From the NCBI RefSeq assembly GCF_900167135.1, contig NZ_FUWZ01000007.1, positions 186,001 through 250,000 of the forward strand: a stretch of 64,000 nucleotides of DNA, written 5' to 3'. Under the pieces are notes generated by a model. The model was not told the origin of the DNA, did not search any database, and saw only the letters and a program-made list of their open reading frames with translations. The first letter of the stretch is position 1, and each line of letters begins with the position of its first letter. Source of the DNA: Chitinophaga eiseniae (lineage in GTDB: Bacteria > Bacteroidota > Bacteroidia > Chitinophagales > Chitinophagaceae). Both the position numbers and the translations under genes were made by a program. Positions 17,401 through 26,029 of the stretch are shown here, piece after piece.

Positions 17401-19587
17401 TTACAGGTCGAGATAATCCTCTTTGATGTTGTTAAGCACAGCACCCAGTAGTTTGCCATTAAGTCCTTCGAGGAACTGAATCGATTCCCTGTCATTCTGT
17501 TTGAGGGAAATTTTGGATGAAAATACAGCTACAACCCCTTCTGCGTAATGTTCCAGTTCTTTACTGTCTGTGTAATCATTCAGCGGAGCGCCTTCCATGA
17601 TGATGAAATCATAGTATTGTTTCAGCTGCGGCAAGTAGTTGAGCAGGTGATTTTTGGGCAGGATTTCAGTGGGCGTATAGTCCCCTCCTTTACAACCGAT
17701 CACTTCAATATTTTCGACAGAGTAGGTGGTGACAATTTCCTTTACCTTTTCAATGCTGAAATCTTCAGGCGCAACGGAGAACGTTTCCAGCGTAGGCCTG
17801 GCCTGCAGTTGCAGGGTAAGGTCGTTGTTACAGAAGTTGGTGTCGATGATCAGTACTTTTTTATTGCTGAGGCTGAGGCTGTAGGATACCGCCTGTACCA
17901 GCGTGGTTTTGCCTTGTTGCGGCTCGGTACTGGTGAAAAGGAAGATGGACTTGCCGCTGTTTTCTATTTCAAAGCGCAGCTTACGCAGGAATTCGCGGAA
18001 GCTGTTCTGGCGCTTGCGTACAGCGTCGTAGTTTTCTTCTTTCTGTTGGAGAACTTCCAGTATGCTGTATTTTTTCAGATCGGCGTGGTTGATCGTGCTG
18101 ATCAGTTTGAGGTCTACGTTCTTCTCAAAAATAGAAGGTGATTTGATGGAGGAGTCAAAGAACTCACGAAAAAGGATACTGATGGTGGTCAGCATCAGGA
18201 TGGCCAGTCCGGACACGCCCATGATAATAATCCGCTTGGAGGATTCCGGTTTAAAGGCCGGTTGTCCTTTCAGTGTCTGGCGGAAGTTGTCCATCGGTGC
18301 AGTACGGTTATCGATAGCGGAGTTGAGTTTTTCTTTCAGTTTATTGTATTCATCCTGTGCCAGGGTCACTTCCTGCTGCAGGGTGCTCACTGTGGCCTCC
18401 TTGTTGGCATAGGAGCCTACGGAGCCTTTCAGCATCCTGATTTTGGCCTGGAGGTTGGCAATATTCTGGGAGGAGGCTTTCAGGTCTGATTCCAGGCCGG
18501 CTTTTTTCTGTATCAGTTCCTCTTTGCTGACAGTCGTGCCGGTAGGAGTGGCGCCGATGGAAGATGCATTCTGCAGTTGTTTACGCAGGGCTTTGATCCT
18601 TTCGGCGAGTGCATCGTTGTTGCTGCCGGTGCGCAGGTATTCGTCGTTCAGGTCATTGATCTGGCGGCGCAGCGATACGATGTCGTTGTTGTTGCTATAG
18701 GCGGTTTTGCCCTGGCTGGCGGCGGTTATCTGTGCAGTTACATTTTGCAGGGAGGCTTGTAAGGTATTATTGGTCGCCTGTTCGTCGAGCAGTCCCTTTT
18801 CAAGCTGGCTGATGAGTGACAGTTCGTTGGTGCTGGCGGCTTCCACGTTCAACAGGCCAGCGGAGGATTTATACATACGCAGGGCTTCCACCTTGGCGTC
18901 GAGTTCCTGTTTCTTTTTGTTGACCAGTTCCTCAAAGGTGGACACGTTTTCCACGGTGCGCTCAGAGCGCAGGCTGCGGTAGTAGCGGATAAATTCGCTG
19001 TACAGCGTGTTTACCACGAAGGCTGACTGTTCCGGGTTAGCGGAACGGAAAGAGATATCGATGTAGTCTGTCCTGGACAGGCGGCCTACGTTCAGCATTT
19101 TGCGGATGGACTCGTAGTCGTATTTGCAGAGCTTCATGTATTCCAGGATACGACGTTCATCCGGGTGGTAGGAGGTGAGCATCTGGAGAGAGTCCAGATG
19201 GTTGCGGCAGAGCTGCAGTGCTTCTGTTTTGTTGAACGCTTTGTACTCGGGGGAGTTAATATCCTTTTCAGTAAGCTGTACAAAGGGTTTGTTGCTGGTG
19301 AGGTCGTGGATCAGCAGCTGGTATTGCAGCAGGCCGATCACCAGTGGAGAATTGATGGTCTGAATCACGTTTTCGAACTTCACGTCTGCTTCATATAAAT
19401 TGGTGTTCTCTTCCCGGAGGGTGATCTGGTCTTTAATGGTGAAGCCCGTGGACATCTGTGCGTTGGACACGTACAGGCGTTGCCGTCCCATGGTAAACAC
19501 AAAGGCAAGTACGACCGCAGCGAGGGTACTGAGGATGATCCACCATTTCTTTTTCAATAATGCCTTTATAAAATATATTACATCCAT
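17401..19587 (-). CDS. Wzc-like polysaccharide co-polymerase with divergent P-loop domain
   Basis: A 728-residue protein. A membrane helix at about 14-35 and another at about 455-480 bracket a periplasmic Wzz-type domain with long coiled coils (about 210-430). The cytoplasmic C-terminal domain resembles bacterial tyrosine kinases: Walker A is STEPQQGKTTL and the A' motif is VLIIDTNFCNND. The Walker B equivalent is FIIMEGAP, where an Asp would be expected in place of Glu, and the C-terminus (NNIKEDYLDL) lacks the usual tyrosine cluster. It therefore probably controls chain length, while autokinase activity is doubtful. First gene of the leftward operon, facing the long divergent intergenic region. 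Confidence 0.87.
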   Translation of the reverse strand: MDVIYFIKALLKKKWWIILSTLAAVVLAFVFTMGRQRLYVSNAQMSTGFTIKDQITLREENTNLYEADVKFENVIQTINSPLVIGLLQYQLLIHDLTSNKPFVQLTEKDINSPEYKAFNKTEALQLCRNHLDSLQMLTSYHPDERRILEYMKLCKYDYESIRKMLNVGRLSRTDYIDISFRSANPEQSAFVVNTLYSEFIRYYRSLRSERTVENVSTFEELVNKKKQELDAKVEALRMYKSSAGLLNVEAASTNELSLISQLEKGLLDEQATNNTLQASLQNVTAQITAASQGKTAYSNNNDIVSLRRQINDLNDEYLRTGSNNDALAERIKALRKQLQNASSIGATPTGTTVSKEELIQKKAGLESDLKASSQNIANLQAKIRMLKGSVGSYANKEATVSTLQQEVTLAQDEYNKLKEKLNSAIDNRTAPMDNFRQTLKGQPAFKPESSKRIIIMGVSGLAILMLTTISILFREFFDSSIKSPSIFEKNVDLKLISTINHADLKKYSILEVLQQKEENYDAVRKRQNSFREFLRKLRFEIENSGKSIFLFTSTEPQQGKTTLVQAVSYSLSLSNKKVLIIDTNFCNNDLTLQLQARPTLETFSVAPEDFSIEKVKEIVTTYSVENIEVIGCKGGDYTPTEILPKNHLLNYLPQLKQYYDFIIMEGAPLNDYTDSKELEHYAEGVVAVFSSKISLKQNDRESIQFLEGLNGKLLGAVLNNIKEDYLDL

Positions 19588-19683
19588 ATTAATTATGAAA
19601 TTTTATCATTTAACCATTTAGTCATGTCAGTGATACCAGTTTAATTACCACGCCGTGTGAGGGCACAATAACCGTATCCGGCA

Positions 19684-19726
19684 GCTGCGAAAATGCGTTG
19701 GCATTTTTTCAGCGTTTTTGTTTTTT
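19684..19726 (+). terminator. Orphan rho-independent-like hairpin with T-tract
   Basis: GCTG and AAAATGC arms pair with GCATTTT and CAGC around a GTTG loop with a 2x2 internal loop, followed by GTTTTTGTTTTTT. It reads on the plus strand, yet no plus-strand gene lies upstream for 14 kb. It could end a small antisense or leader RNA starting within the wzc-like gene. Confidence 0.5.
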
Positions 19727-20287
19727 AATAAAACGGGTAAGAAATTAATCCAACCAGCGTCTAGTTGGTTTTGTCGAAGGATGTGGTCTGTGGAGGTGTA
19801 GGTAAGAAACCGGAAACATTACGGGGTATATGTTCCGACATGTAATAAATGGCCTGTGGCATATCCGGTTTACGGCGCTAAATTACGGGGCAATTTTTTA
19901 AGAAGTCTTTTTTTTGGGCGAAATGCAGTTTTTTGTTGGTGAACGATTAAAAATCCCGGTTGAAAATATTTCATAGTGTGGAGAAACTGAATCACTTAAG
20001 GTTGCCGGCGATCCTTAAATTGTGGATATCCCATATAACAATCAGTTGCAGTAATAATGGAGTGTAGTTCCGTTGCTTCGGCATAAAGTGGTTTTGTTCA
20101 CAGGGCAATTTCGTTTACAGCGAAATTTCTGTCTTTTACAGGGAAAAAACTACCGTTTACCAAATTATAGATTAGAGATAAAAGGATTATTCTAATTTTA
20201 CACCCGTCGAACATCGTTATCGACGTAAACCATAGCCAGCGACCAGACTCGCAGTAATAATTCACACTATTGTCCTCCAGAGAAACC

Positions 20288-20317
20288 GATTAACCTGATT
20301 AACCTGACACCTGACCT
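20288..20317 (+). repeat. Tandem GATTAACCT direct repeat in promoter region
   Basis: Two perfect 9-base copies (20288-20296, 20297-20305) followed by degenerate copies GACACCT and GACCTT. It sits about 90-115 bases upstream of the receiver gene and could bind a regulator. Confidence 0.4.
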
Positions 20318-20404
20318 TGTCCCATTTAAAACCATCGTGTTTTTATTTAACATGCTGCACATGTGCAGTGTAAAATTTGATAAGTAGTCTCTTAATATAA
20401 GGTC

Positions 20405-20800
20405 ATGAAAAAGACAGTATTGATAATCGACGATAGCGCACCAATCAGATTTCTGCTGGAGGCAATGCTGAGTAAAGAATATAATGTGGTATCAGCTTCT
20501 GATGGATTTGTAGCACTTACCTGGCTTGCCAAAGGAAATTCGGTGGACTGCATTGTTACCGATCTGCAGATGCCCAACATTAATGGATGGGAATTGCTCG
20601 AATACCTTTCCGGCAGCGGCTTGTATCAGAATATTCCGGTAGTGGTGTTGTCCAGCCAGCCGGATGTGGAAGTGCATAATGAGGAGGCAGGACATAAATA
20701 TCATAATGTACATGCTTTTGTACAGAAACCATTCGACCCTATGCGGTTGATGGAAACAGTGGGACAGGCTATTAACCGCCAGCTGGTGGCCATCGCCTGA
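20405..20800 (+). CDS. Stand-alone response-regulator receiver (CheY-like)
   Basis: A 131-residue protein consisting of one receiver domain with all key residues: acidic pair Asp9/Asp10, phospho-acceptor Asp53 (in VTDLQMP), Ser83/Ser84 switch position and Lys108 followed by Pro. There is no output domain. It is the first gene of the rightward exopolysaccharide operon, 10 bases before the sugar transferase. A kinase is not encoded nearby. It likely acts by protein contact, perhaps on the receiver-like domain of the next gene's product (inference). Confidence 0.92.
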   Translation: MKKTVLIIDDSAPIRFLLEAMLSKEYNVVSASDGFVALTWLAKGNSVDCIVTDLQMPNINGWELLEYLSGSGLYQNIPVVVLSSQPDVEVHNEEAGHKYHNVHAFVQKPFDPMRLMETVGQAINRQLVAIA

Positions 20801-20810
20801 TTACCAAATC

Positions 20811-21998
20811 ATGTTGCTGTTATATAATCCCGAAAACATGGATAAAATTACTACACCTACTTTGCAACCCGTTGTCTGTGAGAATGTACCGAATGTGGAA
20901 ATGAATACCGGCGCTGTTGTCCGCGATCTGGTAAATGAAAAAATCGTGCTGATGGTCGGACAGTTCCAGCACCGGTTACCGGAAGATATGCCTTATTTAA
21001 AAAGCCTGCTGGTCAGCAATGTGGCAGGGGCGGAGAAAGTGATCGCTGAACTGAAACGGCTGTACCGCCGCTTACCCGCTGCGATCGTATTTCGGGTAGG
21101 CAATGGCTTTGAAACGGGGCTGTCCCAGTGGCAGGAGTTTTTTGCCCTCCAGCCGGCTATGATGGCGGTGCCCTTTTTTCTGCTGACGGAAAAAGTCACC
21201 GATCGGGCCCGTTCACTGAAAAAAGATTTCCCTTTTGTGGACGATATCATCACCCGCGAATCTTTAAAAGATCTCTCCGGTAAAATTGAGTTCGTTACCA
21301 AGTTTAAAAATATGCAGCTACTGCCGCCGGAACCGGAGCCTGCGGCGCTGCCGGTATCGGCCCGCAAAGGCCAACGCCTGGGTTACGTGCTCAAACGTAC
21401 GTTCGATATTACAGCTGCCTCCACCGCCCTGGTGCTCGCCAGCCCGCTGATGCTGCTGATTGCCATCGCCATTAAGCTGGAATCCAAAGGCAACATTTTT
21501 TACGCTTCCCCACGGGCCGGCAAAAATTATAAAATTTTCAAGTTCTATAAATTCCGCACTATGGTGGCGGATGCCGACAAACAGCTGGCCAAATTGAAAC
21601 ACCTGAACCAGTATGGCGACAATGCAAAAGGAGCGGTATTCTATAAAGTGTCCAACGACCCGCGCATCACCCGCCTTGGCAACTTCCTCCGTAACACCAG
21701 CCTGGATGAGATCCCGCAGCTGTTCAACGTGCTGAAAGGCGATATGTCGCTGGTAGGCAACAGGCCGCTGCCGCTGTATGAAGCAGCTACGCTCACCACC
21801 GACGAGTGGGCTGAACGCTTCATCGCACCTGCCGGTATCACCGGTCTGTGGCAGATCAGCAAACGTGGTAAAAAGGAAATGTCTGCCGAAGAAAGAATAG
21901 AACTGGATATCAACTATGCTCACCGCAACTCATTCGCATATGATATGTGGCTGATCATGAATACACCGAAAGCGCTGATACAAAAAGATAACGTGTAA
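20811..21998 (+). CDS. Priming sugar transferase with receiver-like N-terminal domain
   Basis: A 395-residue protein. Residues about 192-395 are a bacterial sugar transferase (WcaJ/RfbP C-terminal type): membrane anchor about 199-222, KFYKFRTM at 244-251, DEIPQLFNVLKGDMSLVG and PAGITGLWQ motifs. It should move a hexose-1-phosphate to undecaprenyl phosphate, starting repeat-unit synthesis. The usual multi-helix N-terminus is replaced by a soluble domain (about 44-167) whose pattern (KIVLMVGQ, AAIVFRVGN, VPFFLLTEK, PFVDDIITRESL) looks like a receiver fold without the phospho-acceptor Asp. An alternative start is ATG 20838 (residue 10); neither has a strong ribosome-binding site. The next gene starts at its stop codon (TAATG). 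Confidence 0.9.
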   Translation: MLLLYNPENMDKITTPTLQPVVCENVPNVEMNTGAVVRDLVNEKIVLMVGQFQHRLPEDMPYLKSLLVSNVAGAEKVIAELKRLYRRLPAAIVFRVGNGFETGLSQWQEFFALQPAMMAVPFFLLTEKVTDRARSLKKDFPFVDDIITRESLKDLSGKIEFVTKFKNMQLLPPEPEPAALPVSARKGQRLGYVLKRTFDITAASTALVLASPLMLLIAIAIKLESKGNIFYASPRAGKNYKIFKFYKFRTMVADADKQLAKLKHLNQYGDNAKGAVFYKVSNDPRITRLGNFLRNTSLDEIPQLFNVLKGDMSLVGNRPLPLYEAATLTTDEWAERFIAPAGITGLWQISKRGKKEMSAEERIELDINYAHRNSFAYDMWLIMNTPKALIQKDNV

Positions 21999-23212
21999 TG
22001 TTGTTACACCTGATAGAAATTGTACTGTTTGCCTACCTGGCCGCCTGCGTACTGTACAACCTCGTACTGTCTGTGGCCGGCCGGCTGGCCCGGAAAAAGA
22101 AACCGGCACCTTTGACTGCTGATACCGCCCATGCACGTATCGCAATACTGGTGCCGGCATATAAAGAAGATACGATCATATTGTCTACTGCCCGCAGTTA
22201 TGCGCAGCAGTTATATCCGGCCACCCGCTTTGAAACAATCGTGGTGGCCGACTCCCTGCAACCGGCCACTGTCCGCCAGTTGAGACAGGACGGTGTCAGG
22301 GTGGTGGAAGTATCATTTGATAAAAGCACAAAAGCCAAATCGCTCAACGCAGCATTTGAACAGCTGGAAGAGGAATACGACCTGGCGCTGATCTGCGACG
22401 CGGACAATGTGCTGGAGGCGTCCTTCCTGCTGAAAGTCAATCAGGCTTATCAACAGGGCTATTACGCCATACAGGGCCGCAGGGTAGCTAAAAACATGGA
22501 CAGCCCGTTTGCGGTGCTGGACGCGGTCAACGAGATCGTGGCCAACCACCTGTACCGCAAAGGCGCCAACGCCCTGGGGCTTTCTTCTTCTGTAATAGGC
22601 TCCGGCATGGCTTTCCACTATCCGCTGGCTAAAAGTATCCTGAAGGAAATTCAGGCTACCGGCGGGTTTGATAAAGTCCTGCAGTTACTGCTGATAGAAA
22701 AAGGCTACCCGATACATTACCTGGAAGACGCCTGCATCTTCGATGAAAAGGTAGAGAACCCGGAAGCTTTTCAAAACCAGCGGAAACGCTGGGTGTCGAG
22801 CCAGTTCGTGTACCTGCGTACCTACTGGGGCAAAGGATGGCAGCAACTCTTCAAAGGCAACCTCAATTATTTTAACCTGGCCATCTGCCAGAATATCCTG
22901 TTGCCGAGAATGATCCTGCTGGCGGGCATTACCTGCTGTACGGCACTGGCTTTCCTGTTGCAACGTTTTCTGTGGATACCGGCCTGGGGATGGGCGGTGG
23001 TTTTCCTGCTTAATATCCTCAGCCTGTTATTACCGGTGCCACGGTTATTTTTCACCCGTTATTTCCTCACGGCGCTGGCCGGACTGCCGAAGGCCGTGTG
23101 GATCATGGTTTCGCTGATGTTCCGGTTGAAAGGGGCCAACAATACCTTTATTCATACCAAACATACCAAAACGGAAATCGATAATCCTTTGTTAGATGCA
23201 GCCAGAAAATAA
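21998..23212 (+). CDS. Processive-type family 2 glycosyltransferase, membrane-bound
   Basis: A 404-residue GT2 enzyme. An N-terminal membrane helix precedes the catalytic domain (RIAILVPAYKED at about 47-58, CDADN at about 133-137, an E-D-A acceptor region and QRKRW, the QxxRW motif). Two or three C-terminal membrane helices follow, a layout found in cellulose- or hyaluronan-synthase-like enzymes. It starts one base into the previous stop codon, so translation is coupled, and its end overlaps the next gene by 17 bases. Confidence 0.9.
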   Translation: MLLHLIEIVLFAYLAACVLYNLVLSVAGRLARKKKPAPLTADTAHARIAILVPAYKEDTIILSTARSYAQQLYPATRFETIVVADSLQPATVRQLRQDGVRVVEVSFDKSTKAKSLNAAFEQLEEEYDLALICDADNVLEASFLLKVNQAYQQGYYAIQGRRVAKNMDSPFAVLDAVNEIVANHLYRKGANALGLSSSVIGSGMAFHYPLAKSILKEIQATGGFDKVLQLLLIEKGYPIHYLEDACIFDEKVENPEAFQNQRKRWVSSQFVYLRTYWGKGWQQLFKGNLNYFNLAICQNILLPRMILLAGITCCTALAFLLQRFLWIPAWGWAVVFLLNILSLLLPVPRLFFTRYFLTALAGLPKAVWIMVSLMFRLKGANNTFIHTKHTKTEIDNPLLDAARK

Positions 23213-24122
23213 CATATCATCACCGCTGGTGTCTATTGTTACGGTCAACTATAACAACAGTGCCGTGACCTGCGACCTGCTGCATTCGCTGGTGAAAAAC
23301 AGCTACCGCAATATAGAGGTGATCGTGGTGGACAACGCTTCGAAAGAGGACCCGACGGATTCGCTGAAAGCGGCCTACCCCGACGTACAGGTGATCTGCA
23401 GCCCTGTGAACAAAGGGTTTGCCGGCGGCAACAACCTCGGCGTAAAAGCCGCCCGGGGGCAGTACCTGTTCCTGGTCAACAACGATACAGAGTTTACCGA
23501 TGGCCTGATAGAAGGCCTGCTGGAAATATTCGCACAATATCCCGACGCCGGTGTGGTGAGCCCTAAGTTTCACTACTACTTCCACAAGGGGACCCTCGAA
23601 TACGCGGGCTACCGTGCGGTGGACATCTTTACAGGCCGCAACAGTATGATCGGCTGCAAAGAGGAGGACAACGGACAGTACGATACAGTTGCTGAAACCA
23701 ACTACGCCCACGGCGGCGCCATGATGATCTCCCGCGCCGCCCTCGACAAAGTAGGGCTGATGCCGGAGCTGTATTTCCTCTACTACGAGGAGTTCGACTG
23801 GTGCGAACAGTTCAAACGCCACGGCTACAAAATCTATTACCAGTACAAATCACTGATCTACCATAAAGAGTCCATGACAACGGGCAAAAACAGTCCGTTG
23901 AAAACATATTACATCACCCGTAACCGGTTGCTGTTTATGAGAAGGAACGTGAAATTGCCGGCCAGACTGGTATTTATGGCTTATTTCACTTTGATGACGG
24001 TACCTAAAAATACCCTGCAGTTTGTACTGAAAAGGGAATCGGCCCATCTCAAAGCTTTCTGGAAAGGAATCATGTGGAACCTTACACACCTAAAACGTAA
24101 TACTGACCCATGTGCGGCATAG
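23196..24122 (+). CDS. Family 2 glycosyltransferase (rhamnosyltransferase-like)
   Basis: A 308-residue soluble GT2 protein. PLVSIVTVNYNN at about 10-21 begins the nucleotide-sugar domain; FLVNNDTEF is the metal-binding DxD-equivalent, and YEEFDWCEQFKRHGYK is typical of the rhamnosyltransferase (RfbF/WbbL) branch. It likely adds one sugar to the lipid-linked oligosaccharide at the cytosolic face. It overlaps both neighbours (17 bases upstream, 13 bases with asnB downstream), a tightly packed operon. Confidence 0.9.
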   Translation: MQPENNISSPLVSIVTVNYNNSAVTCDLLHSLVKNSYRNIEVIVVDNASKEDPTDSLKAAYPDVQVICSPVNKGFAGGNNLGVKAARGQYLFLVNNDTEFTDGLIEGLLEIFAQYPDAGVVSPKFHYYFHKGTLEYAGYRAVDIFTGRNSMIGCKEEDNGQYDTVAETNYAHGGAMMISRAALDKVGLMPELYFLYYEEFDWCEQFKRHGYKIYYQYKSLIYHKESMTTGKNSPLKTYYITRNRLLFMRRNVKLPARLVFMAYFTLMTVPKNTLQFVLKRESAHLKAFWKGIMWNLTHLKRNTDPCAA

Positions 24123-26011
24123 CAGGATTTATAGACTTCAAAAAAAGAGCGGACGCGGACATGCTGGGCCGGATGACGGACGTACTGGCACATCGCGGAC
24201 CGAACGATAAAGGATATGAGGTGCTGGAGCATCCCCAAGCCAGCATTGGCCTGGGACAGCGCCGTTTATCCATCCAGGACCTGAGCGCGCTGGGCCATCA
24301 GCCCATGCACTTTGCCCACCTTTCCCTGATCTTTAACGGGGAGATATATAACTTCAAAGAAATCAGGGCCGACCTCGAAAAGCTCGGTTACACTTTTCAG
24401 TCTTCATCGGACACCGAAGTGCTCATTAAAGGTTACCATGCCTGGAAAGAGCGTGTGCTGGACCATTGTATCGGGATGTTTGCCTTTGTGCTGTTTGACC
24501 GTCAGGAAGAAAAAGTGGTCCTCTGCCGGGACCGCGCCGGCGTGAAACCCTTGTATTACTACTGGGACGGCAGTACGCTGCTGTTCGGCTCTGAACTGAA
24601 AAGTCTCTGTGAATGTCCGTTTTTCCCGAAACAGATCGATGTGAAAAGCATGTCGCTTTTCCTGCAGTACAGTTATATCCCCGGACCTTATACCATCTAC
24701 ACCGATACCCGCAAGCTGCGGCCCGGTCATCTGCTGGAACTTTCCCTCAACAGGGCGGTACCGGAAGAACGGGAATACTGGAACGTGCTGAACGCCTACC
24801 GTCAGCCGTTGACCGGACTGAGCGAACAAGAAGTATTGCAACAAACGGAGGAGCTGATGCTCAGCGCCTATCAGTACCGCATGGTGGCCGATGTGCCGGT
24901 GGGCGTGTTCCTCAGCGGCGGTTATGACAGCGCCAGTGTGGCGGCCATGTTGCAATCCGGTACTTCCAGCCGTATCAAGACTTTTACCATCGGCTACAAA
25001 GAAAAACAATGGGATGAGTCAGCAGAGGCCCGTAAGATCGCCGAACACCTGGGAACGGACCATCACGAATGGATCATCGGCCCTGAAGATGCAAGGGGCG
25101 TGCTGGAACACCTGCCGGAGATTTATGATGAGCCATTTGCAGATAACTCCACCGTGCCTACTACGCTGGTCAGCAAACTGGCCAGCCAGCATGTAAAAGT
25201 GGCCCTGTCTGCCGATGGGGGCGACGAAATTTTCGCCGGCTATCACAAATTTGGGCAGTCTCTTTCCTATACCAGCCAACTTCCAAGGGGCGTACAGACA
25301 GCGCTGAGCACCATGATGGGATGGGTAAACCCGGAGGTGATCCCTTATTTTAATAAAAAGTACAACTTCGCCTCCCGGTATGAGAAAATGAAGCTGATAT
25401 GGGCTTCCGGCAAACCGCAGGAGGCCATGAAATACATCGCACAGTACCTCACCGAAAGTGAAGTGGCCCGTTATACCGGTAAACAGCTGGATAACTACAA
25501 AACCAACTTCGACCTTAATGGAGAACTGTCAGCCGTCAATGATCCGCTGAACCGCCTGCTGGCTGTGGATTACAAAACATTCCTGGCAGACAACAACCTG
25601 GTAAAGGTAGACCGCGCTACCATGTCCGTGAGTATCGAAGGCCGTGAGCCCATGCTGGACCACCGCCTGGTGGAATTCCTTGCCCGGGTGCCGGCATCGC
25701 TGAAAGTAAAAAACAATACCAATAAATACATCCTCAAACAGATCGTGCACAAATACATTCCGCCGGCATTGATGGACAGGCCCAAACGTCCTTTCATCGC
25801 GCCATTGCAGGAATGGTTCCGCGATGATCTGAAAGAGCAGATGCAGTATTATCTGTCACCGGAAAGACTGAACAGGACCGGGCTGTTCGACGCAGCACAG
25901 ATACAGCGGCTGCTGCAGCAGTATCTGTCGGGTGGTAAAGTGAGCCATCAGAAATTATGGAACATCCTGGTTTTCCAGCTTTGGTACAACCGGTGGATAG
26001 CAAAACTGTAA
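24110..26011 (+). CDS. asnB: Asparagine synthase-type glutamine amidotransferase
   Basis: A 633-residue AsnB-family enzyme. Cys2 (MCGIAGF), freed by Met removal, is the glutaminase nucleophile of the N-terminal class II amidotransferase domain (about 2-190). The synthetase domain (about 225-630) has the PP-loop SGGYDS that binds ATP. Free asparagine synthesis is possible, but AsnB homologues within polysaccharide clusters are commonly thought to amidate a carboxylated sugar or amino-acid substituent (family knowledge plus inference from context). Overlaps the preceding transferase by 13 bases, so it is co-translated with the pathway. Confidence 0.92.
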   Translation: MCGIAGFIDFKKRADADMLGRMTDVLAHRGPNDKGYEVLEHPQASIGLGQRRLSIQDLSALGHQPMHFAHLSLIFNGEIYNFKEIRADLEKLGYTFQSSSDTEVLIKGYHAWKERVLDHCIGMFAFVLFDRQEEKVVLCRDRAGVKPLYYYWDGSTLLFGSELKSLCECPFFPKQIDVKSMSLFLQYSYIPGPYTIYTDTRKLRPGHLLELSLNRAVPEEREYWNVLNAYRQPLTGLSEQEVLQQTEELMLSAYQYRMVADVPVGVFLSGGYDSASVAAMLQSGTSSRIKTFTIGYKEKQWDESAEARKIAEHLGTDHHEWIIGPEDARGVLEHLPEIYDEPFADNSTVPTTLVSKLASQHVKVALSADGGDEIFAGYHKFGQSLSYTSQLPRGVQTALSTMMGWVNPEVIPYFNKKYNFASRYEKMKLIWASGKPQEAMKYIAQYLTESEVARYTGKQLDNYKTNFDLNGELSAVNDPLNRLLAVDYKTFLADNNLVKVDRATMSVSIEGREPMLDHRLVEFLARVPASLKVKNNTNKYILKQIVHKYIPPALMDRPKRPFIAPLQEWFRDDLKEQMQYYLSPERLNRTGLFDAAQIQRLLQQYLSGGKVSHQKLWNILVFQLWYNRWIAKL

Positions 26012-26029
26012 GGAACAAACGAAGCATCA

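Larger units (their letters stand above)
19588..20404. promoter_or_regulatory. 817-base divergent control region between the two exopolysaccharide operons
   Basis: A+T-rich, no supported coding frame. It must contain the start sites of both the Wzc-led and the receiver-led operons. Visible elements are an orphan terminator-like hairpin reading rightward (19684-19726), a short palindrome (AATTTCG/CGAAATT, around 20107-20127) and tandem GATTAACCT copies at 20288-20305. No exact TAnnTTTG box with a well-spaced TTG was found. The unusual length suggests long leaders or several regulator sites. Confidence 0.55.
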
